A stretch of DNA of 64,000 bases from CABZJG01 sp902512685 (GTDB lineage: Bacteria > Pseudomonadota > Alphaproteobacteria > Rhodobacterales > Rhodobacteraceae). The stretch's first letter is position 1, and each line of letters opens with the position of its first letter. Positions 1-8,328 of this stretch are shown here, piece after piece. The notes under the pieces were generated by a model. That model saw only the letters and a program-made list of their open reading frames with translations, did no database searches and was not told the DNA's origin. The translations under genes and the position numbers were made by a program. The stretch spans positions 1,860,001-1,924,000 of the forward strand of contig CP179201.1 in the NCBI GenBank assembly GCA_051201605.1, read 5' to 3'.

Positions 1-34
1 GGTCTTTGTTTGGCTTTTAAGCCATCTTTGTTTC

Positions 35-65
35 TTTGTCACCTGTCCATTGTAGGGGTGACAAA
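35..65. promoter_or_regulatory. 9-bp inverted repeat upstream of dusA
   Basis: TTTGTCACC and its exact reverse complement GGTGACAAA are separated by 13 bases, 54 bases before the dusA start. No T-run follows, so an operator or a leader hairpin is more likely than a terminator. A smaller palindrome (TGGCTT/AAGCCA) lies at 11-24. No -10/-35 pair stands out. The function is not known to me. Confidence 0.25.
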
Positions 66-118
66 AGGCAACTGAGCTGTGTAAAAGAGCTAAATCCGTA
101 AAAATACTGCTGTTTATA

Positions 119-1129
119 ATGAAAACCACCTCTACTTTAGCACCCAACGCCCTTCAACGTGCGGCCCGGTTCTCCGTGGCGCCGATGATGGACTGGACGG
201 ATCGTCATTGTCGGTACCTACACCGTTTGCTGTGCAAAAACGCTCTGCTTTATACCGAAATGGTCACCGCGCCCGCGTTGGTGCGCGGCGGTGCATTGCA
301 TTTGCTTGACTTTAATGCAGCCGAGCATCCGGTGGCCCTACAGCTTGGTGGCTCAGACCCTAAAGAGCTGGCGCAAGCCGCGCGCCTAGGGGCCGAGGCG
401 GGCTATGATGAGATCAATCTCAATGTGGGATGTCCATCGGATCGGGTGCAATCGGGCACTTTTGGCGCCGTATTAATGAAAACCCCTGCACTGGTGGCAG
501 AGTGCTGCGCGGAAATGATTGCTGCCGTGGATGTTGAGGTGACGGTAAAATGCCGCATTGGGGTTGATGACCAAGAGCCGCAGGAAATATTACCCGAGTT
601 TTTGGCGCAGGTGTCTGCCGCAGGTGTGGGGCGTTTTGCAATTCACGCGCGCAAAGCCTGGCTTCATGGGTTAAGCCCTAAAGAAAACCGTGATATTCCG
701 CCACTTGATTATCCGTTGGTGCAACAGATGAAGGGCTTGTTTCCCGCGCTGCACCTATCGGTCAATGGCGGTATTACATCGCTTGATCAGGCGGCGTCGT
801 TTCTGGAGGCTGGCATGGATGGTGTGATGATTGGCCGTGCAGCTTATCATCAGTCGAGCGATATCCTGGCCGCCGCCGACCAGCGCATTTTTGGTCAGGG
901 CAATGCGGTCAATCCGGTGACAGTGGTGCAGCAAATGCTGCCCTATATTGACGCGCATCTTTTATCGGGGGGCAAACTAAATCAAATTACGCGGCATATG
1001 CTGGGGCTTTTTGCCGGCCGGCCCGGGGCACGGGCTTGGCGGCGGATTTTGTCTGAGCGCGGCCATATTGGCGGTACTGATTTGGTGGAAGAAGCGCTTG
1101 GTCATGTGACGGGGCAGGCGGCTGCATAA
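119..1129 (+). CDS. dusA: tRNA-dihydrouridine(20/20a) synthase DusA
   Basis: This flavoenzyme reduces uridine 20/20a in the D-loop of tRNA with NADPH and FMN, in the cytoplasm. The 336-residue protein has the Dus TIM-barrel landmarks: APMMDWTD near residues 21-28, NVGCPSDRVQSG with the catalytic Cys105, the FMN-contacting TVKCRIG (142-148) and IHARKAWLHGLSP (175-187), which is typical of DusA rather than DusB/C. The length matches the family. ATG at 119 is the first start and puts the barrel at the expected distance. No clear Shine-Dalgarno precedes it. The MOSC gene follows after 2 bases, so the two are probably cotranscribed. Confidence 0.93.
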   Translation: MKTTSTLAPNALQRAARFSVAPMMDWTDRHCRYLHRLLCKNALLYTEMVTAPALVRGGALHLLDFNAAEHPVALQLGGSDPKELAQAARLGAEAGYDEINLNVGCPSDRVQSGTFGAVLMKTPALVAECCAEMIAAVDVEVTVKCRIGVDDQEPQEILPEFLAQVSAAGVGRFAIHARKAWLHGLSPKENRDIPPLDYPLVQQMKGLFPALHLSVNGGITSLDQAASFLEAGMDGVMIGRAAYHQSSDILAAADQRIFGQGNAVNPVTVVQQMLPYIDAHLLSGGKLNQITRHMLGLFAGRPGARAWRRILSERGHIGGTDLVEEALGHVTGQAAA

Positions 1130-1131
1130 TA

Positions 1132-1698
1132 ATGGATTTTGTTACAAAAGCCGCTCTTGATGCGGCAATTACACAGATTAAAGATGCGCCAAAAGATGAT
1201 GTGCCTATTGAGACTTTGTGTTTTCGGCCCGGGTTTGGCGCGCGCCAGTTTCCCAACCAAATCGAGGTCACGCGCCGCGGCGGAATTACCGGAGAGCGGT
1301 GGCTAAAGGCGCCATGGATGAAATTGCCCGATGGCGCGCCCGATCCGGCGATCCAAGTTTCTATTTTGGGGCTCAGGGTACATGATGCGGTGCGGTTTAA
1401 TCCGCAAAACATGCTTCATCCGGGCGATACTATTATAGCTGATCTAGATTGCTCTGAGGCCAATATGCCCACGGGAAATTTGCTTAAAATTGGCAGCGCT
1501 GTGTTGCGGGTGTCGGGCGTGTTCAATACCGCCTGCGTCAAATGGAAGGCGCGCTATGGTGCAGAGGCTTTCGAGTGGATTAATACCCCCAAATACCGGC
1601 CCATACGGCTGCGCGGTCTTTTGTGCAGCGTTTATCAAGATGGGGAAATTTCAAAAGAGGATCGCATTGTGAAACGCGGCGTTGAAAGCCAGACTTGA
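1132..1698 (+). CDS. MOSC-domain protein
   Basis: This 188-residue protein resembles MOSC domains (the C-terminal part of molybdenum-cofactor sulfurase), which bind or transfer a sulfur carried on a conserved cysteine. Visible marks are GGITGERW (50-57), matching the MOSC GxxGDRW-type element, a hydrophobic strand pattern, and Cys135 in a FNTACVKW context where the family cysteine is expected. There is no PLP domain, so it is a stand-alone MOSC protein like YiiM. It begins 2 bases after the dusA stop. Its substrate cannot be told from sequence. An ordinary molybdenum-cofactor accessory role is the safest guess. Confidence 0.7.
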   Translation: MDFVTKAALDAAITQIKDAPKDDVPIETLCFRPGFGARQFPNQIEVTRRGGITGERWLKAPWMKLPDGAPDPAIQVSILGLRVHDAVRFNPQNMLHPGDTIIADLDCSEANMPTGNLLKIGSAVLRVSGVFNTACVKWKARYGAEAFEWINTPKYRPIRLRGLLCSVYQDGEISKEDRIVKRGVESQT

Positions 1699-1765
1699 TT
1701 GATATTTTCCCTGAGCGCCGATACTCAATGCGGTATACCCACAACAGATTTAATCGGTATTTAAG

Positions 1766-2236
1766 GTGACGGCATTGGAAGAAAATGAATTTACGACCAT
1801 AGGGGAATTACAGGGATACAGCCAAGAGCGCGTCGCGGCGCTTTTGATGATGGACCAAAGAAATCGGTTATTACTTCAGTTCCGCGATCCCTTTCCGCAT
1901 ATTGCACACCCCGGCAGATGGAGCATGTTTGGCGGTCATGTAGAGGGCAATGAAGATTTGCGCCAAACCTGTGCGCGGGAAATAAAAGAAGAGTTGGGGA
2001 TTAACTTAGACCTTCAAAGCCTTGTACCTTTTGTGAAATTTGTTTGTGATCCACCGGAGCTGGTGGATCAGATTTATGTTTTTACCACCCGTGAACGCAT
2101 TCAGGTCAGCCAAATTTCACTTGGAGAAGGCGCAGGCTTTGCGGTGCTTACCCCTATACAGTTGAAAACGCTTGATATTCCCCGATCTGTCAGACCTGTG
2201 ATCGAGCATTTTATTAGTGAATATATGTCAATTTGA
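1766..2236 (+). CDS. Nudix hydrolase
   Basis: This 156-residue Nudix-fold pyrophosphohydrolase carries a perfect Nudix box, G-x5-E-x7-REUxEExGU, at residues 57-79, with the metal-binding REIKEELG. Residues before the box (RDPFPHIAHPGRWSMFGGH) are typical of small NDP-X hydrolases. The substrate could be a nucleoside diphosphate derivative or an oxidised nucleotide and is not predictable. The start appears to be GTG at 1766, since no in-frame ATG occurs before the first strand. The gene stands alone between the dusA-MOSC pair and a convergent minus-strand pair, separated from the latter by about 32 bases. Confidence 0.82.
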   Translation: MTALEENEFTTIGELQGYSQERVAALLMMDQRNRLLLQFRDPFPHIAHPGRWSMFGGHVEGNEDLRQTCAREIKEELGINLDLQSLVPFVKFVCDPPELVDQIYVFTTRERIQVSQISLGEGAGFAVLTPIQLKTLDIPRSVRPVIEHFISEYMSI

Positions 2237-2268
2237 GCTTTTGAGTGCTGCACTGAAAATAGCGATGT

Positions 2269-3306
2269 TCATGCCCCATTTCTGGGTTTGGCGACGATAG
2301 CCGCCTCAATCTCTGGACGGCGCTCATAAAGCCCCAATACCGCGCCCTGCAACCGCACCAGTGCAGCCAAAGCATCAAGCGTTGGGGTTGCAATATTCAA
2401 CCTGCGCGCCAATTCCAACACGCTGCTGGTCAGTGCGTCAAGCTCCATTGGTCGGCCTTGCTCAACATCTTGGCGGGTAGAGGGTTTATGGCCAATAATT
2501 TCAGCCGCTGCATTTATCCGTCTTTCAATATCCACGTTAAAACGCGCGCCAACCGCTTCGCCCACGTGCCGGCACTCGGCCATGGCATCCCGGATGACCG
2601 CTCGGCAGGCGGGGTCATTACCAATCAGATCTAAGCTCGCACCGGTTAGAGTCGATGCTGGATTAAACGTGGCGTTGCCCCAAAGCTTGATCCATATTTC
2701 ATCGCGCAAGCGCGGCTTAACCGGCGCGCGCAAACCGCCGTCGCGCATTAATTTCGATAGTGTCACAGCGCGTTCGCTGCGCTGTCCGTCAGGTTCGCCT
2801 AAGCTAAATCGATCGCCGGATTTATGCGCAATAATACCCGGCTGCACAAGTTCGCAAGCTGGATAAACCACACATCCTATGGCGCGTTCAGGTCCAAAGC
2901 CTTTCCATTGCACGCCGCCCGGATCGACGGTTTCAAGCCATTTATTTTCCAGCGCGGTGCCGCTGCCGGCTTTGTGAAAATACCACCATGGGATGCCATT
3001 GACGGCGGGGACAAGGGCGGTGTGATCGGCCAGAAGTGGCTTGAATAAATCCATTACAGGCGCCACGGAATGGGCCTTTAGGGCAGAAATGACATAATCT
3101 TGGCGTCCCATGCTGTGTGGGTCATCGGTTGCGGCCAGTTTATAGGTTGTTTCGGAGCCATCTTTGATCACGGTGATGCCGTTTTGCTGCATTGCCGTCA
3201 GGTGACCGCCGCGCGCAATTAACGATACCTCGGCGCCGCCTTCATGCAGCGCATGCGCCAGATATCCGCCAATGGCCCCTGCGCCGAAAATGCAAACCTT
3301 GGTCAA
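2269..3306 (-). CDS. 2-dehydropantoate 2-reductase family (PanE/ApbA-like)
   Basis: This NAD(P)-dependent oxidoreductase of the ketopantoate reductase family has an N-terminal Rossmann motif GAGAIGG (8-14), NGIPWW (103-108), the catalytic-helix lysine in IKLWGNATFNPAS (K207, N211, N215) and the conserved acid in GRPMELDAL (E288). A TTG at 3306 (MTKVCIFG) is preferred over a TTG 18 bases further upstream: it puts the nucleotide-binding strand at the N-terminus and sits behind a GGAG motif inside the end of the upstream ligase gene. Only one base separates it from that gene's stop, so the pair is translationally coupled. True PanE of coenzyme A synthesis is possible. The ligase neighbour hints instead at a PanE-like enzyme acting on another 2-oxo acid. 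Confidence 0.75.
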   Translation of the reverse strand: MTKVCIFGAGAIGGYLAHALHEGGAEVSLIARGGHLTAMQQNGITVIKDGSETTYKLAATDDPHSMGRQDYVISALKAHSVAPVMDLFKPLLADHTALVPAVNGIPWWYFHKAGSGTALENKWLETVDPGGVQWKGFGPERAIGCVVYPACELVQPGIIAHKSGDRFSLGEPDGQRSERAVTLSKLMRDGGLRAPVKPRLRDEIWIKLWGNATFNPASTLTGASLDLIGNDPACRAVIRDAMAECRHVGEAVGARFNVDIERRINAAAEIIGHKPSTRQDVEQGRPMELDALTSSVLELARRLNIATPTLDALAALVRLQGAVLGLYERRPEIEAAIVAKPRNGA

Positions 3307-3307
3307 C

Positions 3308-4837
3308 TCACAGCTCCAATCCAAGTTTTTTGTGCAAGCCTATGCGTTGCAGCTTCCCTGTAGCGCCTTTGGGAATTTCCTCTACAATGACAATTTTGCG
3401 CGGCACTTTGAACCGCGCCAGACGCTCGTGTACAAAGCCGCTTAGCTCTTGTTCCGAAGCAGTTTCATCCTTTGCCAAGACCACAGCAGCCGCCACATCT
3501 TCGCCCAGCTTGTCATGCGGGACGGCAAAGGTGACGGCCTGCGCCACTGCCGGATGATCCATTAACACTTCGTCAACCTCACGCGGTGAAATTTTTTCGC
3601 CGCCCCGGTTTATAATCTCTTTCAGCCGCCCGGTGATGGTCAAATAGCCCTCGGAATCAAGCTGCCCCTGATCGCCGGTACGAAACCACCGATTGCCACC
3701 GGCTTCGAAAAAGCTTTCGGCATTGGCATCCGGGTTGCTTTCATATCCGGGCGTCACGTTTGGCCCCGAAATGACAATTTCGCCCAACCCGTCAATAAGC
3801 TTGTTGTCGCTCTCATCTGCGATGCGCACTTGCGGGCCAGCGGCAATGCCCACACAGCCCGGTTTGCGCGGTTTTGGCGGCAGCGGGTTTGCCGCCATTT
3901 GATGCGCCGCCTCTGTCATGCCGTAGGCTTCGATAACAGGGGCCTCAAAAGTATCCTCTAATGCTGCAAAAACCTGCGGCGGCAAAGAGGCAGAGGACGA
4001 CCGCAAAAACCGAAGCGGCACATCGGCAATGACACTTTCATTGCGCGCTGCCCGCGATAGGATCGCCTGATGCATTGTGGGCACAGCCGTATACCACGTG
4101 GGTCGCTGTGCAGCCATCCAGCCAAAAAATCTCAGCGCATCAAACCCCGGGGTGCAAAAAATCTGAGCGCCGACGGACAGCGATGCCGAAACCGCCGCCA
4201 GCAATCCGTGAATGTGGAACAGCGGCATCACATTAAGACCACGATCTGAAGCTGTCAGGGTCAACGAGGCGGCTATATGCTGCGAGGATGCGCAAATATT
4301 ACGGTGCAGAAGCGGAACAATTTTGGGGCGTGATGTGGTGCCAGAGGTGTGCAGAATAAGCGCGGCGTCCTCGGCGTGGGGCGCGCGGGTGTCTGCCCCA
4401 GACAGCCCAGGGCCTTCGGCGCTAAGCGCAAAGCCACCTGCGCCGATTTCCGGTGTGGGTTTCAGGCGCAAAACCATGGTGCCCAACGCCTGTGCAGCGC
4501 TCAAGGCAGGTCCGCTATAGCCTTCTGGCAAAACAACAGCTTTGGACTTCAAGTCCTTAAAGTAAAATGAAAATTCATCTTGCGTATAGAGCGGGTTGAG
4601 CGGCGCCGTGACCACCCATTGTGCCAAAGTAATAAAAGCCGCCGCCATTTCGGGCCCATTTGGCAGCACAATGGCAACCCGATCTGTGCGCCCAAGACCG
4701 CAGCTGTGTAGCTGATGGCCGATCTCAACGCTTAATTTCCGCAATACGCCATAGGTCAGCCAATCTGCTCCAACGCCGCCCAGCGCCAGGGCGGTATCTG
4801 GATGCTGCAAGATCATTTTTGAAAGTGTGTGTGTCAT
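3308..4837 (-). CDS. AMP-forming acyl-CoA ligase, oxalate-CoA-ligase (AAE3/Pcs60)-like
   Basis: This 509-residue ANL-superfamily enzyme activates a carboxylic acid through acyl-AMP and transfers it to CoA. It shows the AMP-binding P-loop HTSGTTSRPK (163-172), PLFHIHGLLA, TWYTAVPTMHQ, LRFLRSSSASL, EAYGMTEAAHQM, TGDQG, GRLKEIINRGGEKISP and the C-terminal catalytic lysine region GATGKLQR. The HTSGTTSRPK, TWYTAVPT and MTEAxHxM series is, from memory, the wording of plant AAE3 and yeast Pcs60 oxalyl-CoA synthetases rather than of fatty-acid FadD. Oxalate or a similar short diacid is therefore the inferred substrate. The first gene of a two-gene operon with the PanE-like reductase; a divergent small secreted protein gene lies 174 bases away. 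Confidence 0.75.
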   Translation of the reverse strand: MTHTLSKMILQHPDTALALGGVGADWLTYGVLRKLSVEIGHQLHSCGLGRTDRVAIVLPNGPEMAAAFITLAQWVVTAPLNPLYTQDEFSFYFKDLKSKAVVLPEGYSGPALSAAQALGTMVLRLKPTPEIGAGGFALSAEGPGLSGADTRAPHAEDAALILHTSGTTSRPKIVPLLHRNICASSQHIAASLTLTASDRGLNVMPLFHIHGLLAAVSASLSVGAQIFCTPGFDALRFFGWMAAQRPTWYTAVPTMHQAILSRAARNESVIADVPLRFLRSSSASLPPQVFAALEDTFEAPVIEAYGMTEAAHQMAANPLPPKPRKPGCVGIAAGPQVRIADESDNKLIDGLGEIVISGPNVTPGYESNPDANAESFFEAGGNRWFRTGDQGQLDSEGYLTITGRLKEIINRGGEKISPREVDEVLMDHPAVAQAVTFAVPHDKLGEDVAAAVVLAKDETASEQELSGFVHERLARFKVPRKIVIVEEIPKGATGKLQRIGLHKKLGLEL

Positions 4838-5011
4838 TGTTTTCGCAGTCTGCTCGCGCCTAGGGTATTTTATAGCACGCTACAGCCAAAAAACGAGCAA
4901 CTTCAATAGGCGAAAGCGCAGAGCGCCCAAGAGCGTGGGCCTGCGCACGTTTGGTTAACTAACTTCTGAACCCTTGCCGCCAAAATAGCCGCAGCGGAAT
5001 TTGGAGGGTGC

Positions 5012-5284
5012 ATGAAATATTTGCTGATGATTTGGGTGATTGTGGCGCCAGCATTTGCCTGTGACACGCGACAAATGGTGCTTGAAAAAAACAAAGCCTA
5101 TCGGGTTTTATTTCGTGGCCTATCAAAAAGTGGCCATCTGGTGGAAATCTACCGCAACGAGAAAACCCGCGCCTGGTTTGCGGCAAGGACCGATCGCAAA
5201 GGCGTGATGTGTGTGCTGATGCAGGGGCGTGGGTTTGAAACCATGCCGCTTGGCGCGCCGGTTGCATGGCGAATAGAAGACTAA
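5012..5284 (+). CDS. Small secreted protein, function unknown
   Basis: This 90-residue protein has a clear signal peptide (MKYLLMIWVIVAPAFA, cleavage predicted after A16), leaving a mature basic protein of about 74 residues with two cysteines, C17 and C67, that could form one disulfide in the periplasm. A strong GGAGGG ribosome-binding site lies 5 bases before the ATG, which supports a real gene. I do not recognise a domain. It is divergent from the oxalate-CoA-ligase-like gene and 94 bases upstream of the dioxygenase-like gene. Nothing in the sequence ties it to either. Confidence 0.7.
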   Translation: MKYLLMIWVIVAPAFACDTRQMVLEKNKAYRVLFRGLSKSGHLVEIYRNEKTRAWFAARTDRKGVMCVLMQGRGFETMPLGAPVAWRIED

Positions 5285-5378
5285 ACATTCACGATAAAGT
5301 AAACCTTTTTGGGCCTTCTGTGTTGCTGAACGCGCAGCCCCTGCGCTAGGCTGCGCCAAACCATGGCTGGAGGCGCAG

Positions 5379-6146
5379 GTGTTCATAACAAAAGGCTGGA
5401 GGCGGTTTTCCTATGACCCGGCTATAGCCGCTTGGGCGCAAGCGGCGTTAAGACAGGCAAAAGCGGTTGTCGCACAGCCTGAAATGCGCAAAAAATGGTT
5501 GCAATGCCAAGGCACATGGTTTGTCGGGGTCGATGCGCTGGCCTCGGACGGGCAGGGCGCTTTGGGCGGGGTTTCTTTGGCCGGTGAAGTGATCGATTGG
5601 TTGTCAGAAATAGATTATCTGCCGTTTCACCCGGCGCAATTGTCAGTGATCTATCCCGGCTATCCCAAACCCCGTATCGGCGATACAGAAGTCGGCTTTA
5701 GATACCGTAAAAACCGTGATGCGGCGCATGTGGATGGGCTTTTGGCGGTGGGGCCGGAGCGGCGGCGTATGCTCAAAGAACCGCACGCCTTTATTTTGGG
5801 TTTGCCGCTCAATAGCTGTTCGCCCGCTGCCAGCCCGATGGTGGTTTGGGAAGGATCACATCTGATTATAGCCGAGGTCTTTCAAAAGGCATTTGTCGGT
5901 ATTGACGCGGCGAGTTGGGCCGAGGTGGATGTCACAGCAGTGTATCAAGCCGCGCGGCGGCAGGTTTTTGAGCGCTGCAAAAGGGTCTTGGTGCATGCAG
6001 CGCCGGGCGAAGCCTATGTTGTGCACCGTTTGGCCCTGCATGGGGTGGCCTCCTGGCAAAGCGGGGCCGATGCGCCCGAAGAGGGGCGTATGATCGCCTA
6101 TTTCCGCCCCGAGCTGGAAACAAAGTCACTGTGGAGCGCTGTTTAA
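5379..6146 (+). CDS. Phytanoyl-CoA-dioxygenase (PhyH)-like oxygenase
   Basis: This 255-residue protein looks like a non-haem Fe(II)/2-oxoglutarate oxygenase of the PhyH type. It has an HxD pair (H117-x-D119) in RDAAHVDGLL, a PMVVWEGSH segment (153-161) like the PhyH WxxPGSH strand, a distal histidine in VVHRLALHGV (H216 or H221) and a following arginine (R237) in GRMIAYFRPE suited to 2-oxoglutarate. The GTG start at 5379 is chosen because GGAGG lies five bases upstream. The substrate is unknown. Neighbours (a secreted protein, a DUF1289 gene on the other strand) are uninformative. I am fairly sure of the fold and unsure of the reaction. Confidence 0.6.
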   Translation: MFITKGWRRFSYDPAIAAWAQAALRQAKAVVAQPEMRKKWLQCQGTWFVGVDALASDGQGALGGVSLAGEVIDWLSEIDYLPFHPAQLSVIYPGYPKPRIGDTEVGFRYRKNRDAAHVDGLLAVGPERRRMLKEPHAFILGLPLNSCSPAASPMVVWEGSHLIIAEVFQKAFVGIDAASWAEVDVTAVYQAARRQVFERCKRVLVHAAPGEAYVVHRLALHGVASWQSGADAPEEGRMIAYFRPELETKSLWSAV

Positions 6147-6194
6147 AATTCAACTGAGTAATGACCATGACCACTGGCAAAGGATCGGCGCGCT

Positions 6195-6428
6195 TTAGCT
6201 TCGCGTGATCCGAGCTGCGCGGCCCCCGCGGCGTTTTTTCAATGAAGCAGCGCGGTCGGGCAGCTCTTGCATGATCGCTGCGCGGTCTTCATGGCTCATT
6301 TTTGACCAGGTGCCGATTTCTTCGATGCTGCGATAACAGCCGGTGCAAATGCGCGCGTCCGGATGCACAATACATATTTTGATGCAGGGCGATGCGATCT
6401 CATCTCTTTGCCAAATCTGATCACTCAA
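6195..6428 (-). CDS. DUF1289 protein
   Basis: This 77-residue protein has the DUF1289 pattern: SPCIKICIVHPDARICTGCYRSIEEIGTW-like spacing with four cysteines (C15, C19, C28, C31) that probably bind a metal, probably zinc or an Fe-S centre, followed by a basic tail. The length fits the family, whose function is not established. It lies 11 bases downstream of ruvX and is the last gene of a ccmI-ruvX-DUF1289 run on the minus strand. Confidence 0.85.
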   Translation of the reverse strand: MSDQIWQRDEIASPCIKICIVHPDARICTGCYRSIEEIGTWSKMSHEDRAAIMQELPDRAASLKKRRGGRAARITRS

Positions 6429-6439
6429 AACAGTAGCCC

Positions 6440-6913
6440 TCAGTTCTGTGATATATAGCGCAACCTATCCAGCGCCCCTTGTAGAATATAGGATGCCGCC
6501 ACATGATCAATGACCTCGGCGCGACGTTTTCGGGAAGTATCCGCCTCAAGCAGCGCTTTTTCGGCAGCTACAGTTGACAAACGTTCATCCCAAAACCCGA
6601 TTGGATGTTCGCAAATACGGCTGAAATTGCGGGCAAAAGCGCGGGTGGATTGGCACCGCGGCCCTTCGCTGCCGTCCATATTGCGGGGCAGGCCAAGGAT
6701 AATGCCACCAATTTCACGTTCGGTGATCATTTCCATCAGCCGGGCTGCATCAACGGTAAATTTAACCCGCTTTATGGTTTCAATTGGGGTCGCAGTGAGG
6801 CGCAGGCTGTCCGATATGGCAACGCCGATGGTTTTGGTGCCCAGATCAAGCCCGATTAAAGACGGATACGGGCACAGAGTAGCAGCAAAGCTGTCAATAT
6901 CTTCACAGATCAT
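6440..6913 (-). CDS. ruvX: Holliday junction resolvase-like RuvX/YqgF
   Basis: This RNase-H-fold nuclease of the YqgF/RuvX family is implicated in pre-16S rRNA 5' processing and in Holliday-junction resolution. The 157-residue protein has the first catalytic aspartate in LIGLDLGTKTIGVA (D23), the GLPRNMDGSEGPR element, the acidic DERLST motif and a C-terminal DHVAASYILQ with the last catalytic aspartate. Its start ATG overlaps the ccmI stop by 4 bases, which implies translational coupling. An extra 18-residue N-terminal segment precedes the first strand. No nearer start with a better ribosome site is obvious. Confidence 0.9.
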   Translation of the reverse strand: MICEDIDSFAATLCPYPSLIGLDLGTKTIGVAISDSLRLTATPIETIKRVKFTVDAARLMEMITEREIGGIILGLPRNMDGSEGPRCQSTRAFARNFSRICEHPIGFWDERLSTVAAEKALLEADTSRKRRAEVIDHVAASYILQGALDRLRYISQN

Positions 6914-8151
6914 GGGGCGTCTCCGGCGGATTTAAGCGCATTTTGCAACAGCGCAAGTGCGGTGGGATCTGTTGCAAATTCTGTCACCGCCAATTGATAG
7001 GTATTTTGTACTGCTGTGTCATCTCCAAGAACCCCATAAGCTGAAATCAAACGCGCCCAGTCTTCTGCAGGTCCGCCTTTATCCTGCAGCCGCTGCGACA
7101 ACTTTGCGACCATGCCCTTGACCATGTTATCGCGTTCCTTGGGGCTAAGTTGGGCCGCCGATTCTATTTTGTCATCGCTTAAGGCAGGGGCGACAGGTGT
7201 TACAGCGGTGGTGGGCAGCTGCTCAGGTAGGGTAAAGTTATTAACGCCTGCATAAAAAGCGACTTCTTGAATTTGGCTACGAATGGGGTCAATCCATGGC
7301 GCGTTTTGGGGGCTCTTTAGCAAAAGATCACGCCATAGCTTAAAGGCGATATCCGGTCGGTCATTTTGGTTAAACATTAAGCCGATATAGTAAAGCACAC
7401 CGCCATTTTTCGGATCTTGTTTCAAAGCGGCTCTTAGGGCGATTTCCGCCTCTGGCGCAACATAACCGCCAACGGACAGAATAAGCAGTTCTGCATAATC
7501 GAGATAATCATCTGCGGTGGCTTGCGCCCCAAGATGGCTGAGAACCCGGCTTTGAATATCACTGGCGGCAGAATAATTTTGCAGTCCAGCTTCGACGCGG
7601 GCCAAAAGTCTTAGGCCTTTCAAATCCGATGGGTTATCTGCAATCGCGCTGCGCAATTCTGCAACCAAACTGCTATAGTCTTCTGAGATCTGCCGTGCTT
7701 GGGTTTGCGGGGCAAAAGAACTTGCATATTCGGCAAGGCTTGGGCGGTTTTCAAGCAATTGAGTGGCTCTTTCAATGCGCTCGGCCTGCGGTAAGTTTGG
7801 ATAAGAGGCCGATCCAAGGTGCAGATAAAGCAGATGAGATCCGCCAATCAGTGCAAGCGCCAAAAACAAACCAGAGATCAAATGTTGTTTTAGCGGTGCC
7901 GCATCTGCGGCATCAGATTGCAAACCATCAAGTCTTAAAATCCTGCGGGCAATTTCGGCGTGCATTTGTTGGGCATCTTGCGGATCGATAATGCCGCGTG
8001 CGGCATCACGCTCGACATCGGCCAATTGCGCTTTGTAAAAACTGACCTCAGATGCACTGCCATCTTGCTGCGCGCGCCCGCTGCGCAGCACCAGTATAAA
8101 AAACCCGGCGATGACGCTCGATAATCCAATGGTAAAAAGCCAAAATGTCAT
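6910..8151 (-). CDS. ccmI: Cytochrome c maturation protein CcmI (CycH)
   Basis: CcmI chaperones apocytochrome c to the haem ligation complex at the outer face of the inner membrane. The 413-residue protein has a first membrane segment at about residues 2-24, a cytoplasmic leucine-zipper-like loop (FYKAQLADVERDAARG...), a second membrane segment near 90-110 and a long periplasmic TPR domain, the classical CcmI layout. The remaining ccm genes lie 25 kb away (33.5-36.3 kb), so the system is split within this window. It starts the ccmI-ruvX-DUF1289 operon and is divergent from soxB. Confidence 0.9.
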   Translation of the reverse strand: MTFWLFTIGLSSVIAGFFILVLRSGRAQQDGSASEVSFYKAQLADVERDAARGIIDPQDAQQMHAEIARRILRLDGLQSDAADAAPLKQHLISGLFLALALIGGSHLLYLHLGSASYPNLPQAERIERATQLLENRPSLAEYASSFAPQTQARQISEDYSSLVAELRSAIADNPSDLKGLRLLARVEAGLQNYSAASDIQSRVLSHLGAQATADDYLDYAELLILSVGGYVAPEAEIALRAALKQDPKNGGVLYYIGLMFNQNDRPDIAFKLWRDLLLKSPQNAPWIDPIRSQIQEVAFYAGVNNFTLPEQLPTTAVTPVAPALSDDKIESAAQLSPKERDNMVKGMVAKLSQRLQDKGGPAEDWARLISAYGVLGDDTAVQNTYQLAVTEFATDPTALALLQNALKSAGDAP

Positions 8152-8246
8152 TCAGACCCCGCTGTGATAGGCTTTTTGTAACGCTGATTTTACGCGGAAA
8201 AAAGGGCAAAAGAGAAACCTGCCGTAGATGTCGCAAGTGATTGGGT

Positions 8247-8291
8247 TTGTGACGCACTGGAGTGCGGCGCAACCTGTAGATTTTGTCACAA
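8247..8291 (+). promoter_or_regulatory. Nested inverted repeats in the soxB leader
   Basis: TTGTGAC (8247-8253) and its reverse complement GTCACAA (8285-8291) enclose a small hairpin, GCAC-TGGA-GTGC (8254-8265). The set ends 37 bases before the soxB ATG. It could be a protein operator or a folded mRNA leader. The arm sequence recalls the TTTGTCACC repeat upstream of dusA. It does not match any riboswitch I can recall. Confidence 0.25.
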
Positions 8292-8328
8292 GGCAAATGT
8301 AATAATTAATCAATTGGAGCTAGGCTTT

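Noticed and set aside
8152..8328. A glycine or SAM riboswitch before soxB
   Set aside because: I could not match any known aptamer core; only simple inverted repeats are present.
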